Assembly (NCBI GenBank): GCA_902497025.1
Contig: CABVDJ010000001.1
Span: forward strand, 1 to 64,000
DNA length: 64,000 bases
Direction of reading: 5' to 3'
Source: an uncultured Collinsella sp.
Lineage (GTDB): Bacteria > Actinomycetota > Coriobacteriia > Coriobacteriales > Coriobacteriaceae
Positions 17,442 to 26,567 of this stretch are shown piece after piece (within the stretch, counting starts at the first letter, position 1; each line of letters opens with the position of its first letter). The notes beneath the pieces are model-generated. The model did no database searches, was not told the origin of the DNA, and saw only the letters and a program-made list of their open reading frames with translations. A program made the translations under genes and the position numbers.

Positions 17442-17552
17442 TGGGTGCCTTCTTGCGTAGTTGAGTTGGGTCGTAAACGCTCATAAGTATATACTTGCCC
17501 ATACATGTACAAGGTTGCAACCTAAATGGAATGTATATCGCCGGAGGATCTA

Positions 17553-18836
17553 ATGCTTGATATCAAGTTTGTTCGCGAGAACCCCGATGCCATCGATGTC
17601 GCCATGGCTAACCGCCAGACGTCTTGGGATCGCGAGAAGTTCTTTGAGCTCGACGACGAGCGTCGTGCCGTCATCACCGAGGTTGAGGAACTTCAAGCCA
17701 CGCGCAATGCCGAGTCTAAGAAGATCGGCGCCCTGATGAAGGAGGGCAAGAAGGACGAGGCCGAGGCCGCCAAGGAGGCCGTGCGCGCCGTCAACGAGAA
17801 GATTGACGGTCTGGCCGAGCGCCGTACCGCCCTCGAGCAGGAGCAGTACGACTTCATGGCTCACTTGCCCAACATTCCGTGCGAGGCTACCCCGTACGGC
17901 AAGGACGAGGATGAGAACATCGAGCGCCGTCGTTGGGGCACCCCGCGCGAGTTCGACTTCGACTTTAAGCCGCACTGGGATCTGGGCACCGACCTCGACA
18001 TCCTTGACTTCGAGCGTGGCAACAAGCTCTCCGGCAGCCGCTTCACCGTTCTCGGTGGCGCCGGCGCCCGTCTTGAGCGCGCCCTCATCAACTTCTTCCT
18101 CGATACGCACACCAGCCGTGGTTTTAAGGAGTGGTGGCCGCCCATCGTCGTCAAGCGTCAGACCATGTTCGGCACGGGCCAGCTGCCCAAGTTCGAGGAC
18201 GACGCCTATCACGTCTCGGGCGACAACTTCCTGATCCCCACCGCCGAGGTCGTGCTCACCAACCTGCACGCCGGTGAGGTCCTCGACGCCGATACCCTGC
18301 CGCGCCGCTACACCGCCTTCACCCCCTGCTTCCGCGAGGAGGCCGGCTCCGCTGGTCGCGATACCCGCGGCATCATTCGCCAGCACGAGTTCGACAAGGT
18401 CGAGATGGTAAAGTTTGCCAAGCCGGAGGAGTCCGACGAGGAGCTCGAGAGCATGACCGCCGAGGCCGAGTTCCTGCTGCAGCAGCTGGGTCTTCCGTAT
18501 CGCGTGATTAGCCTGTGCACCGGCGACCTGGGCTTCTCCGCCCGTCAGACCTACGACGTCGAGGTCTGGCTGCCGAGCTACAACGCCTACAAGGAGATCA
18601 GCTCCTGCTCCAACTGCGGTGACTTCCAGGCCCGTCGCGCCAACATCAAGTATCGCGACCCCGAGAACTTCAAGGGTTCGCGCTATCTGCACACCCTCAA
18701 CGGTTCCGGTCTGCCGGCTGGCCGTACCATGGCAGCCATTCTGGAGAACTACCAGAACGCCGACGGCACCATCACGATCCCCGAGGTTCTGCGTCCCTAC
18801 ATGGGCGGCCTCGAGAAGATCGAGCCGGTCGCGTAG
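17553..18836 (+). CDS. serS: Seryl-tRNA synthetase
   Basis: Class II synthetase. N-terminal coiled-coil arm (residues about 30-100, Glu/Lys/Ala-rich) that contacts the tRNA-Ser long arm, then motif 2 [18 protein letters not shown] and motif 3 near [20 protein letters not shown]. 427 residues from the ATG at 17553 (GGAGG at 17543); an upstream in-frame ATG at 17526 is less well placed. No T-box leader is visible in the short upstream region. A terminator follows. Confidence 0.96.
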   Translation: MLDIKFVRENPDAIDVAMANRQTSWDREKFFELDDERRAVITEVEELQATRNAESKKIGALMKEGKKDEAEAAKEAVRAVNEKIDGLAERRTALEQEQYDFMAHLPNIPCEATPYGKDEDENIERRRWGTPREFDFDFKPHWDLGTDLDILDFERGNKLSGSRFTVLGGAGARLERALINFFLDTHTSRGFKEWWPPIVVKRQTMFGTGQLPKFEDDAYHVSGDNFLIPTAEVVLTNLHAGEVLDADTLPRRYTAFTPCFREEAGSAGRDTRGIIRQHEFDKVEMVKFAKPEESDEELESMTAEAEFLLQQLGLPYRVISLCTGDLGFSARQTYDVEVWLPSYNAYKEISSCSNCGDFQARRANIKYRDPENFKGSRYLHTLNGSGLPAGRTMAAILENYQNADGTITIPEVLRPYMGGLEKIEPVA

Positions 18837-18859
18837 ATTGGCTGCATAAGCGATTTGCT

Positions 18860-18889
18860 AGGGCACTCCTTTTTGGGGTGCCCTTTTTG
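18860..18889 (+). terminator. Terminator after serS
   Basis: Stem AGGGCAC/GTGCCCT-like with loop and a five-T run. Confidence 0.8.
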
Positions 18890-19007
18890 TGTGCGGCCAT
18901 ACCATGCTGTGCGGACAGCTCAATAGAAAACACACGAACAACTGTTCTGTATACAGCCATCTACCTGCTATGCTTTTGCTAAATAAGAGCGAGAGAAAGG
19001 GGACGCG

Positions 19008-19385
19008 ATGGAGCTGTTTGATGATCGGGTGGTTTTGTTTGAGAGCGACGAGGGCGGGGAGTACCTGCTTGTGACGTGTGAGCCGTCTGGCATGGGTGGC
19101 CTGGTGGTTCGACAGACGAGCGAGGGGCCGTTGACGCAATGGTGCTACGAGGAGTCGCCTCATGTGGTTGAGACGTTTGTGGCGCACGAGGGGCTTGTGG
19201 CCCTAGAGCATTTCTATGGGGTCCAGACATCTAATCAGGTTGCTCGCATGTTGAGCATCTCGTTTGCCGATTATGATTGTGCCCAGCGGGTGAGATCGCT
19301 CCTGAGGGAACTTGATGCTAAGTTTGACGTGATCGAAAAGCCAATCGATCGTACGGGGAATGGCGGTATATGCGGAGCAGCATGA
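19008..19385 (+). CDS. Hypothetical protein, 125 residues
   Basis: I do not recognise a family. The protein starts MELFDDRVVLFESDEGGEYL after a GAGAAAGGGG ribosome site, is acidic, appears to be all cytoplasmic and has an N-terminal beta-rich half and a helical C-terminal half (DCAQRVRSLLRELDAKFDVI). The upstream region 18890-19007 includes AT-rich sequence suitable for a promoter. It precedes the tRNA-Arg cluster and has no obvious operon partner. Confidence 0.65.
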   Translation: MELFDDRVVLFESDEGGEYLLVTCEPSGMGGLVVRQTSEGPLTQWCYEESPHVVETFVAHEGLVALEHFYGVQTSNQVARMLSISFADYDCAQRVRSLLRELDAKFDVIEKPIDRTGNGGICGAA

Positions 19386-19421
19386 CAAGACTGCGTTCCA
19401 CAAAAAAGTTTGAAATTGTGC

Positions 19422-19450
19422 TTGACTCCAATAAGCTAAAGTGGTTTTAT
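19422..19450 (+). promoter_or_regulatory. Promoter of tRNA-Arg copy 1
   Basis: TTGACT (19422-19427), 17 bases, TTTTAT (19445-19450); weaker -10 than the other two copies. Confidence 0.6.
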
Positions 19451-19462
19451 ATGTCTTGCGCT

Positions 19463-19539
19463 GCGGCGTTACCTCAGCTGGATAGAGGGTCTGACTACGA
19501 ATCAGAACGTCATAGGTTCGAATCCTATACGCCGCACCA
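19463..19539 (+). tRNA. tRNA-Arg(ACG), copy 1
   Basis: 77 nt with encoded CCA. Acceptor GCGGCGT/ACGCCGC perfect, anticodon loop CTACGAA (ACG, read as inosine at position 34), T loop TTCGAAT. Identical in sequence to the two copies downstream. Confidence 0.95.
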
Positions 19540-19551
19540 ATTGAAATTGAA

Positions 19552-19579
19552 AGCCTCCGGCAACGGGGGCTTTTCTTTT
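19552..19579 (+). terminator. Terminator of tRNA-Arg copy 1
   Basis: AGCCTCCG/CGGGGGCT stem with CAA loop and T tract. Confidence 0.75.
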
Positions 19580-19662
19580 AGGCGGACGCCGCATGGATTC
19601 GAACCTCGGTCGAGGCACGAACAACTTAATTATCACTCCGTAAAATTTTTTCTAATTGTCGC

Positions 19663-19691
19663 TTGACCCATCGGGGGCTCGCGTGCATAAT
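19663..19691 (+). promoter_or_regulatory. Promoter of tRNA-Arg copy 2
   Basis: TTGACC (19663-19668), exactly 17 bases, CATAAT (19686-19691). Confidence 0.8.
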
Positions 19692-19703
19692 AATCCGTGC
19701 GTT

Positions 19704-19780
19704 GCGGCGTTACCTCAGCTGGATAGAGGGTCTGACTACGAATCAGAACGTCATAGGTTCGAATCCTATACGCCGCACCA
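19704..19780 (+). tRNA. tRNA-Arg(ACG), copy 2
   Basis: Identical to copy 1, including CCA; starts 241 bases after copy 1 and has its own promoter and terminator, so the copies are separate transcription units rather than one precursor. Confidence 0.95.
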
Positions 19781-19791
19781 ACTGTACTTTA

Positions 19792-19818
19792 AAGCCTCCG
19801 GTAACGGAGGCTTTTCTT
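19792..19818 (+). terminator. Terminator of tRNA-Arg copy 2
   Basis: AAGCCTCCG/CGGAGGCTT stem, TAA loop, T tract. Confidence 0.8.
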
Positions 19819-19928
19819 ATATGTCGACATACTTGAGGAGTTGCTTTCGCCGTGTTTGAAAGTATCGAGTCGATCGACTGCATCAAATGAGTAAAAATCA
19901 AATTCGATAACTTTTTTTGAAAAAATGC

Positions 19929-19957
19929 TTGACCATTATTCAGTCCCTGTGCATAAT
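19929..19957 (+). promoter_or_regulatory. Promoter of tRNA-Arg copy 3
   Basis: TTGACC (19929-19934), 17 bases, CATAAT (19952-19957); same pattern as copy 2. Confidence 0.8.
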
Positions 19958-19969
19958 AATCAACAAGTC

Positions 19970-20046
19970 GCGGCGTTACCTCAGCTGGATAGAGGGTCTG
20001 ACTACGAATCAGAACGTCATAGGTTCGAATCCTATACGCCGCACCA
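19970..20046 (+). tRNA. tRNA-Arg(ACG), copy 3
   Basis: Third identical gene, 266 bases after copy 2. The intervening DNA (19819-19928, 19580-19662) is AT-rich and shows no coding potential. Confidence 0.95.
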
Positions 20047-20056
20047 TTTGAGATTA

Positions 20057-20085
20057 AAGCTCCCGGCAACGGGGGCTTTTCTTTT
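20057..20085 (+). terminator. Terminator of tRNA-Arg copy 3
   Basis: AAGCTCCCG/CGGGGGCTT-type stem (one mismatch) and T tract. Confidence 0.75.
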
Positions 20086-20209
20086 GCGCCAGCTTGAGTG
20101 CTTTCGTCCAAAGGGACGATTTCCTGTCGACTCGTGTAAGATTCCGAGTAGATGTCGCGACTTATTCGCGACCACTCCTTCTTCAAGCGACCGATCAGGG
20201 TGATATTCC

Positions 20210-22651
20210 GTGGCAGAGCGTCCGACATACAAGCTCAGGTTTCTCGATCCCAAGAAGCGCTTTCCGGCGATGCCCGAGCAGCCTGCGGGACGCTCATATG
20301 GCGTGGTCTGGAAACTCTTTGGCGAGGATCAGCATGAATCTTGTTATGTCGTCGAATTCGTTGGCAAAAGCCATGTGTCGCTTTTGGGCTACGTAAGCGT
20401 TTCGGGTGAGGTGTACAAGGTGGACCGCCCCGTCAGCGAGGCTCCGCTGCCCAACGATCCCGACATGGAACTGGTCCTTGACGAGTCGGACTCCGGTATT
20501 GGTGAGATTATGGTGAGGGGAGCAAACGGCACGATGCGCGCGTGCGCGCGAACCGTAGGCTCTCCCGAAGGTCCCATGCGCGAACAGTCCGATCACGAGA
20601 CATGGAATTCGACCCGCTCCCTTCCTTACGGTGAGTTCATGGCATCGATGTTCCTGCGCTACGTGATATTCGCTGACTCCGAAAATACCATTGCGAGCAC
20701 GGCGGACGCCGACGGACTCGACGAGGGTATGCAAAACGTTGTCGACAAGATCAAGCTCGTAAAGTTGCCCGAGCCGGTCGAGGTGTTTTTGGGCTTTAAC
20801 ACGACACCGCTACCTGACGCTATCGAGACGCTGCTCTACCGCGTTGACCATGCCGAGAATCCGAGCGGTATCGAGCGCTATGCCGCCGCCCTTATGAGTG
20901 AAATTGACTTGCCTCGCTTGCGCACCATCGCCGCTAAGTCCGAGATGAGCCTGGCTCGCATCGATCGCTCAAAGCTTTTCTATCTCAATTTTGATCGCAG
21001 CCTGCTGGACCAGGACGAGATTGACATGCTGCTTGCCATCGAGTGCCGTCTTAACCGTCTCTCCGGCATCCTTGAGCACATCGGGGCCGGATTGGTCCCT
21101 GCGGCATCCTCGCCGAGCCTTGAGGGCTGCGCGCTCTTTGATGCGTGGCATATCGCCAAGACGACCAACGATGTTCCCCGACTGCTTGATACGTCCTCGA
21201 GCGATAACCCGTGGGGCAAACCGGGTACGGTGGCTTGCCAGCCGGGCGGTGAGTGGGATGTGCGTACCCGCTTCGCGCGTATTGTCGAGGCACTTAACGT
21301 GGTCACGCGGCTCGACTATACCTATCGGGCAAACGTTGCCGAGGGGATCATGCTCGTTCGGTTTGGTCAGTCTGTCGTTGATGCCATGCCGCAACGTGAA
21401 TACGACGCTCAAGATGACGCCTGGCGCGAGTTGGACGAGGACGCGCGTGCGATCTGGGCCGCGGAGCACGATGCGCGCGTGGCGCTCACGCTTGCAGCAG
21501 CGTGTTTTGCCGCGGGCACCTGCATCACGCGCTGCTATGTGCAGATTGCTGCTCCCGACAGTGAGCAGGGCGAGCGCGTTGTCGCAACGTATTTCTTTGG
21601 GCGCGCGGCCTATCTGGCCGATTGCGTGCCTTCCGCCAAGGATCTTGAGAGCATGGACATGGACGATATGCCGTGCAAGTGTGTGCTTGAGGCGTATGAG
21701 TCAACCGCTCCAGAGGCGATTGAGCCTGCGGAGGTTCATGCTCGTCCGCGTGATGACCATCGCACGCTGCCGCCGGCGCTGCGCGATCTGCTGCTTGCCG
21801 ATACGGCTGACGAGCTGGAGGTCATGGAAGAGGACGACGACCCATACGTGGCCCGTGTTGTTGAATTGCGCGAGCAGGCAAAAGTCGACCGTACAGGTGC
21901 TTTTGAAGGCTTTTCTCGTCTTGTCGAGGAGTTGGAGGCTAAGTGCGCCGTCGCCGAGCTTTTAGCGACAGGTCCGGTTCAAACGCAGTTTTGCGATAAC
22001 CAGCTGGTGCGCATGGTGCTACCGGTGTTGGAAGAAGACGACTCTGTGCGAATCCTTCGTGCGCCCGATGCGCTGTACTTTGCCCAGCACGAGATCTGCA
22101 GCTTTTACGCCGAGCAAGAGGACTTTGAACGAGCACTGCCCGAGGTGCGCCATCTTTACGATCTGGCGCGCTCGTCCATGCAATCGCACTTTGCACTCAT
22201 CAACGTGCTTGCGCGTCTGGAGCGCTTTGACGAGATTATCGAGGTGGCGCGCCACGGCCTACGTATTGCCAGCGATCGTTCTGCAATTGGCTACCTGTTC
22301 TATCGCTTGGCGTTTGCCTATTGGAATTGCGATCAGCTCGACCTGGCGCTGGCTTGTTACCGTCTAGTGCCGCGCGGCGAGGAGTCGGGCAGCAGCGCGC
22401 TGGAAGAAATGCAGGGCCTTATGAACGAGATGGGCGTCAGCGAGCCTCCGACGTTCGAAGAAGCGGTTGAGACCATCCACAAGGCTGGACTCGAGCTGCC
22501 GCCAGTGTCCGCCGTGACGAATCAGCTGGCAGATGCCGCTGTTCAACTGGTCGACAACGGCTTCTTTTTCCTGGCACGCGGTTGCATCTACCAAATGTGG
22601 CGCACTATGGGCAACGACGAGCTCGGCTCCCTCAACCGCTCGCTGGGGTAG
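20210..22651 (+). CDS. Large TPR-containing hypothetical protein
   Basis: 813 residues from a GTG at 20210. No membrane helix or signal peptide is apparent, so it is likely cytoplasmic. The C-terminal part (roughly residues 620-740) has TPR-like helical repeats, e.g. YAEQEDFERALPEVRHLYDL and YWNCDQLDLALACYRLVP. The N-terminal 600 residues do not match a family I can name; they contain an acidic stretch (DELEVMEEDDDPYVAR) near residue 540. Probably a protein-interaction scaffold; it stands alone between tRNA genes. Confidence 0.8.
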   Translation: MAERPTYKLRFLDPKKRFPAMPEQPAGRSYGVVWKLFGEDQHESCYVVEFVGKSHVSLLGYVSVSGEVYKVDRPVSEAPLPNDPDMELVLDESDSGIGEIMVRGANGTMRACARTVGSPEGPMREQSDHETWNSTRSLPYGEFMASMFLRYVIFADSENTIASTADADGLDEGMQNVVDKIKLVKLPEPVEVFLGFNTTPLPDAIETLLYRVDHAENPSGIERYAAALMSEIDLPRLRTIAAKSEMSLARIDRSKLFYLNFDRSLLDQDEIDMLLAIECRLNRLSGILEHIGAGLVPAASSPSLEGCALFDAWHIAKTTNDVPRLLDTSSSDNPWGKPGTVACQPGGEWDVRTRFARIVEALNVVTRLDYTYRANVAEGIMLVRFGQSVVDAMPQREYDAQDDAWRELDEDARAIWAAEHDARVALTLAAACFAAGTCITRCYVQIAAPDSEQGERVVATYFFGRAAYLADCVPSAKDLESMDMDDMPCKCVLEAYESTAPEAIEPAEVHARPRDDHRTLPPALRDLLLADTADELEVMEEDDDPYVARVVELREQAKVDRTGAFEGFSRLVEELEAKCAVAELLATGPVQTQFCDNQLVRMVLPVLEEDDSVRILRAPDALYFAQHEICSFYAEQEDFERALPEVRHLYDLARSSMQSHFALINVLARLERFDEIIEVARHGLRIASDRSAIGYLFYRLAFAYWNCDQLDLALACYRLVPRGEESGSSALEEMQGLMNEMGVSEPPTFEEAVETIHKAGLELPPVSAVTNQLADAAVQLVDNGFFFLARGCIYQMWRTMGNDELGSLNRSLG

Positions 22652-22700
22652 GCGAAGCTTCCAAGGAGGAAAGGATGCTAGGCAATTAGAAAATTTCCTC

Positions 22701-22729
22701 TTGCCCATCCTTGGCTGTTTGGTTACTAT
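22701..22729 (+). promoter_or_regulatory. Promoter of tRNA-Ser
   Basis: TTGCCC (22701-22706), 17 bases, TACTAT (22724-22729). Confidence 0.7.
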
Positions 22730-22743
22730 AGAACGGCTGTTAC

Positions 22744-22834
22744 GGAGAGCTGACCGAGAGGCCGAAGGTGCTCGCCTGCTAAGCGAGTATGCCCCAAAAG
22801 GGCATCTGGGGTTCGAATCCCCAGCTCTCCGCCA
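22744..22834 (+). tRNA. tRNA-Ser(GCT)
   Basis: Class II tRNA of 91 nt including CCA. Acceptor GGAGAGC/GCTCTCC, anticodon loop CTGCTAA (GCT, reads AGC/AGU), long variable arm TGCCCCAAAAGGGCA, T loop TTCGAAT. Confidence 0.96.
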
Positions 22835-22848
22835 GTACGAATTTGAAG

Positions 22849-22876
22849 AAGGGTCCCATTTGGGGCCCTTTTTTAT
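22849..22876 (+). terminator. Terminator of tRNA-Ser
   Basis: AAGGGTCCC/GGGGCCCTT stem and a long T run. The following 22877-22966 holds a second partial stem (AAAGGAGGC/GCCTCCTTT, about 22913-22951) that could terminate the convergent dacA transcript. Confidence 0.75.
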
Positions 22877-22966
22877 TATCAAGAATGGCGGCTGGGGATT
22901 CGAACCCTCAAAAAAGGAGGCATCCTTTCGGACGCCTCCTTTCAGTGGGCTGATTATTCTTGCGCT

Positions 22967-24307
22967 CTACATCTCAGGAGCCTTGGCTACGGTCTCGCTC
23001 TCTGCCGCAAGTGGGCGGTTGTCGATGCGGCGGCCCAGGCGGTCGAGCTTCACGAGCAGCCACTCGATGGGATTGGGCCCTGCGCCTTCCTCGTCGGCGA
23101 CCAGGTCCATGACGGCGACCTTGGTGCCGTCCTGCTTGAGCGTGACGCTGCCTACCTTGTCGCCAACATGCACCGTGCCCGAAAGGTCATCGTAGCTAAC
23201 CTTTTCGGTCACCTCGCCGGCAAGGGAAAACACGGTCGCTTGCGCCGTGGGATCGGCGAGCGTGGCGTCGATCGTCTTATCCGTCCAGTCGGTTTGACTA
23301 ATGCGCGCCATAAGCGGGTTGCCGTTGGCGGTCTTTTCCTGCGTGTTGGCGATTGCGACCGTCACCTTGTGGTCGTAGTACCAGTTGGCAAGGGTGGCGG
23401 TATCGGTAAAGCGCTGATCGGTGGTGGTGGAGTTCAAAATAACGGTGTAGATCTCGTCGCCGTCGCGGTTGTAGGCGCTCGTAAAGCAATAGCCCGCGTC
23501 GTCGGTGGTGCCGGTCTTGCCGCCGATGTTGCCATCTTGGCCCAGCAAATAGTTATGCGTGTCCATGGAATGCGAATGGTCGGCGCCGTCGGCGCCCGTG
23601 ACCTCGATCCAGGAATCCTCGCTCGCTACGACCTCGCGGATCGTGTCGTTTTTCATGGCCTCCTGCATCATCAGCGCTACGTCGTGTGCGGTTGAGTGCA
23701 TATTGCCAGCCCACTCATCAAAGTCCAGACCATGCGGGTTTTCAAAAAGCGTACCGGTGCAGCCGAGCTTCTTAGCGCGCTCGTTCATGGCCTTCACAAA
23801 TGTGGCCTCGGCGTCTTTGGTCTTAGGGTCGATCTTCTTGCCCACATATTCGGCGAGCACGATGGCGGCGTCGTTGCCAGAGGGAATCATCAGGCCGCGC
23901 AGTGCCTGCTCTACGGTAAGCTCGTCGCCTTCGAGCAAGCCGGCGGTCGAATTACCCACGGTGGCCGCGGTGTTGCTTACCGTGACCTTCTCGTCCATCT
24001 TGCAATTCTCGACGGTTAGGATTGCGGTCATGACCTTGGTGATCGAGGCAATCTTGACCTGCTCATCGGCGCCGCGCCCATAGTAGACGGTGCCGTCTTT
24101 GCCCATGACGAGGGCATTGGTCGCATCGATATCGGGCAGGTTTTCGGCCGTGATGCCGCGCGCATCGGCGGTTTTGCCGCAAACATTGTCGGTCGTGAGC
24201 ACTTGGGCGCCGGCGACGGTGGGCGCGCCAGCGGCAAGGGCGATAGCGCAGACAAAGCCGGCGGCAAGCTGGGCTGAGCGCTTTGCAAAAGAGGTGAGGG
24301 ACTTCAC
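22967..24307 (-). CDS. dacA: D-alanyl-D-alanine carboxypeptidase (PBP5/DacA type)
   Basis: Exported penicillin-binding protein that trims the terminal D-Ala of peptidoglycan stem peptides. SxxK is SITK (Ser about 88), SGN is SGND, and KTG is GGKTGTT; the family C-terminal beta domain follows. The best start is the GTG at 24307, giving a typical signal peptide (AAGFVCAIALAAGAPTVAGA). The frame is open to 24418, but TATACT in the minus orientation at 24352-24347 looks like a -10 element inside that extension. The C terminus has a short basic/amphipathic tail as in DacA. Divergent from a VanR-like regulator. Confidence 0.93.
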   Translation of the reverse strand: MKSLTSFAKRSAQLAAGFVCAIALAAGAPTVAGAQVLTTDNVCGKTADARGITAENLPDIDATNALVMGKDGTVYYGRGADEQVKIASITKVMTAILTVENCKMDEKVTVSNTAATVGNSTAGLLEGDELTVEQALRGLMIPSGNDAAIVLAEYVGKKIDPKTKDAEATFVKAMNERAKKLGCTGTLFENPHGLDFDEWAGNMHSTAHDVALMMQEAMKNDTIREVVASEDSWIEVTGADGADHSHSMDTHNYLLGQDGNIGGKTGTTDDAGYCFTSAYNRDGDEIYTVILNSTTTDQRFTDTATLANWYYDHKVTVAIANTQEKTANGNPLMARISQTDWTDKTIDATLADPTAQATVFSLAGEVTEKVSYDDLSGTVHVGDKVGSVTLKQDGTKVAVMDLVADEEGAGPNPIEWLLVKLDRLGRRIDNRPLAAESETVAKAPEM

Positions 24308-24504
24308 AGATTTCGCTTTCGACGGGATGGTCTCTTCTGGAACTAGAGTATATCGTTTGCCGGCGTCGGCGATCATCGCGTGCGCGCGTGGCCCACATCC
24401 GCACCCGAACGGGCACAAGGGTGCTTAAGGCCGACTTAATCACCCACGCTTGTTGTGTGTGGCATGTGCCCCCTCGGGCATAATGGAGCGCGAGAGGAGC
24501 ACGC

Positions 24505-25200
24505 ATGAACGAGCGCATTTTGGTAGTTGATGACGAAAAGGCCATCGCCGACTTGGTTGGTATCTACCTTACAAAAGAAGGCTTTGACGTACAGGTCGCC
24601 TATAGCGGGGCCGATGCTGCCAAGGCAATCTTGGAGCAGGAGTTCGATCTTGCGCTGCTGGATGTCATGCTGCCCGATATCGATGGGCTTGAGTTGCTGC
24701 GTACGATCCGTTCCAGCCATACCTATCCCGTGATCATGCTGACGGCGCGCGATGCCCAGCAAGACAAGATCGAGGGCCTTTCGCTTGGCGCGGACGATTA
24801 CGTGGTTAAGCCGTTCCGTCCGCTTGAGCTCATCGCGCGCGTGCATGCTCAGCTTCGCCGCTACACCAGCTACGGTAGCCGCGCGCAGGTGGCCGAGTCG
24901 CCGATCATCCAGCTCGACGGCCTGGAGATCAACCGCGATGCTCGTTCCGTAATGGTGGACGGTGCGCCGGTGCGCCTCACGCCCATCGAGTATTCCATCT
25001 TGCTGTATCTGGTCGAGCATCGCGGCAGTGTGGTGGCCGTGGAGGATCTGTTCCGCGCGGTGTGGAACGAGGATTTTATGCCCGGCTCCAACAATACGGT
25101 GATGGTGCACATTCGCCACCTGCGCGAAAAGATCGGTGACGACGCTCAAAAGCCGCGCTTTATCAAAAACGTCTGGGGCGTCGGCTACATAATCGAATAA
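24505..25200 (+). CDS. VanR-like response regulator (OmpR family)
   Basis: Receiver domain with phospho-acceptor Asp53 (ALLDVMLP), switch Thr and the conserved Lys in GADDYVVKPF, followed by a winged-helix DNA-binding domain (NTVMVHIRHLREKIG). The stretch HTYPVIMLTARDAQQDKIEG followed by PFRPLELIARVHAQLRRY closely follows VanR of glycopeptide-resistance clusters. 231 residues. Coupled with the adjacent VanS-like kinase, 25 bases downstream. Likely controls the divergent carboxypeptidase and other cell-wall genes; the targets are inferred. Confidence 0.9.
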   Translation: MNERILVVDDEKAIADLVGIYLTKEGFDVQVAYSGADAAKAILEQEFDLALLDVMLPDIDGLELLRTIRSSHTYPVIMLTARDAQQDKIEGLSLGADDYVVKPFRPLELIARVHAQLRRYTSYGSRAQVAESPIIQLDGLEINRDARSVMVDGAPVRLTPIEYSILLYLVEHRGSVVAVEDLFRAVWNEDFMPGSNNTVMVHIRHLREKIGDDAQKPRFIKNVWGVGYIIE

Positions 25201-25225
25201 CGCCTTTGATGGTGGGGAAGTGGAT

Positions 25226-26464
25226 ATGACAAAAGACGATAGGCAGGCATTCGAGGTGCCCGATCGACTCTTTGAATACGTGAGGTCGGTCGTCGACAAC
25301 CGCGCGCTTGCAACGGTGCTGCTCTTTTTGCTGAGCCTGCTGCTGATTGGCATCGATAACATCGCTGGAATCTTGGCGGTGCTGCTTGTCGGCTTTTTGC
25401 TGATCGATCGATTTGAAATCGTACGCCGCTGCGTGGTGATTGGCGGTGCCGCGTGGGCCATGACGTTGGCGATTGGCGCCATGGCACTCGGCGGCATCGA
25501 AGGGCCGGTGCTGTTCGATGCCGGCTTTGTATTCAACATGCTTGGCTTTGTGCTGGCGCTTGCCGTGTGCGTGCTGTTCTTTTGCGGCCGCGCCCTGTAC
25601 TACCAGGGCTTTGAGCAGGGCGAGCAGCATGCCGATTGTGTGCTGGCCGCTCGTATTCAAGATCGCCTGATCGATCACCCCGACACCTGGGACAACATCG
25701 ACGGCGACTTCCTGGAGGTCGAGGGCGCACTCAACCGTGTGCGCGATCGCGAGCGCAAGGTGCAGCAGGCCTTGCGTGACGAGTCTCATCGCAAGGACGA
25801 TCTGGTCACGTACTTGGCACATGACCTACGCACCCCGCTTGCCAGTGTGGTGGGCTATCTTTCGCTGCTTCAAGAGGCTCCTGAGCTGCCGGTTGAGCAA
25901 CGTGCGCACTTTACGGGCGTGGCGCTCGACAAGGCGCACCGGCTCGATGCACTCATCGAGGAGTTCTTCGATATCACGCGCTTTGACTTCCACGATATCG
26001 TGCTCACGCGCGGCTATGTTGATCTGGGGTTGCTGCTGGCTCAGGTGGCTGACGAGTTCTATCCCATCCTCAACGAGCAGCATAAGGAAGCCCAGGTTGA
26101 TATTCGCGAGGACCTGACGGTGCTCGTGGATGGCGACAAGATGGCCCGCGTGTTCAACAACATCATGAAAAACGCCGTCGCCTATAGCTATGAGGGCTCG
26201 ACTATCACGATTGAGGCCAGGCGCCAAGACGATGGCGGCGTGCGCGTGCGCTTTATCAATCAGGGCGATCCTATTCCTGCGGCTAAGCTCAAGGTGATCT
26301 TTGAGAAGTTCTATCGCCTGGATGCGGCGCGTGCGACCAATCGCGGTGGTGCCGGCCTGGGCCTTGCTATTGCCAAGGAGATCATCGCGGCACACGGCGG
26401 TACCGTTGCATGTGAATCGACGCCCGAACACACGATATTCACCATCGAGCTGCCCGCCGCATAG
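25226..26464 (+). CDS. VanS-like sensor histidine kinase
   Basis: About four N-terminal membrane helices (residues 20-130), then a HisKA domain with His199 in YLAHDLRTPLASVVGYLSLL and an ATPase domain (FNNIMKNAVAYS, EKFYRLD, GGAGLGLAIAKEI). The dimerisation and catalytic region, including HRLDALIEEFFDITRF and DEFYPIL, follows VanS-A closely, while the membrane part has little periplasmic loop. The ATG at 25226 has GGGGAAG upstream; a GTG at 25220 is an alternative. No vanH, vanA or vanX genes follow. Confidence 0.9.
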   Translation: MTKDDRQAFEVPDRLFEYVRSVVDNRALATVLLFLLSLLLIGIDNIAGILAVLLVGFLLIDRFEIVRRCVVIGGAAWAMTLAIGAMALGGIEGPVLFDAGFVFNMLGFVLALAVCVLFFCGRALYYQGFEQGEQHADCVLAARIQDRLIDHPDTWDNIDGDFLEVEGALNRVRDRERKVQQALRDESHRKDDLVTYLAHDLRTPLASVVGYLSLLQEAPELPVEQRAHFTGVALDKAHRLDALIEEFFDITRFDFHDIVLTRGYVDLGLLLAQVADEFYPILNEQHKEAQVDIREDLTVLVDGDKMARVFNNIMKNAVAYSYEGSTITIEARRQDDGGVRVRFINQGDPIPAAKLKVIFEKFYRLDAARATNRGGAGLGLAIAKEIIAAHGGTVACESTPEHTIFTIELPAA

Positions 26465-26567
26465 CCAGTGTGCCCTTACAAACACTTGACAATGTGCTCA
26501 CGTGCGTATGAGCCGCGATTCCTACTATCGATACTGCTGAATTGATATCGATATGGAGGTGTGCGGT

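Noticed and set aside
17442..17552. T-box riboswitch upstream of serS
   Set aside because: The leader is only about 110 bases and holds no T-box consensus or antiterminator pair.
19463..20046. CRISPR-like array suggested by three regularly spaced identical blocks
   Set aside because: The blocks are 77-nt tRNA-Arg genes with promoters and terminators, and spacers are too long and unequal.
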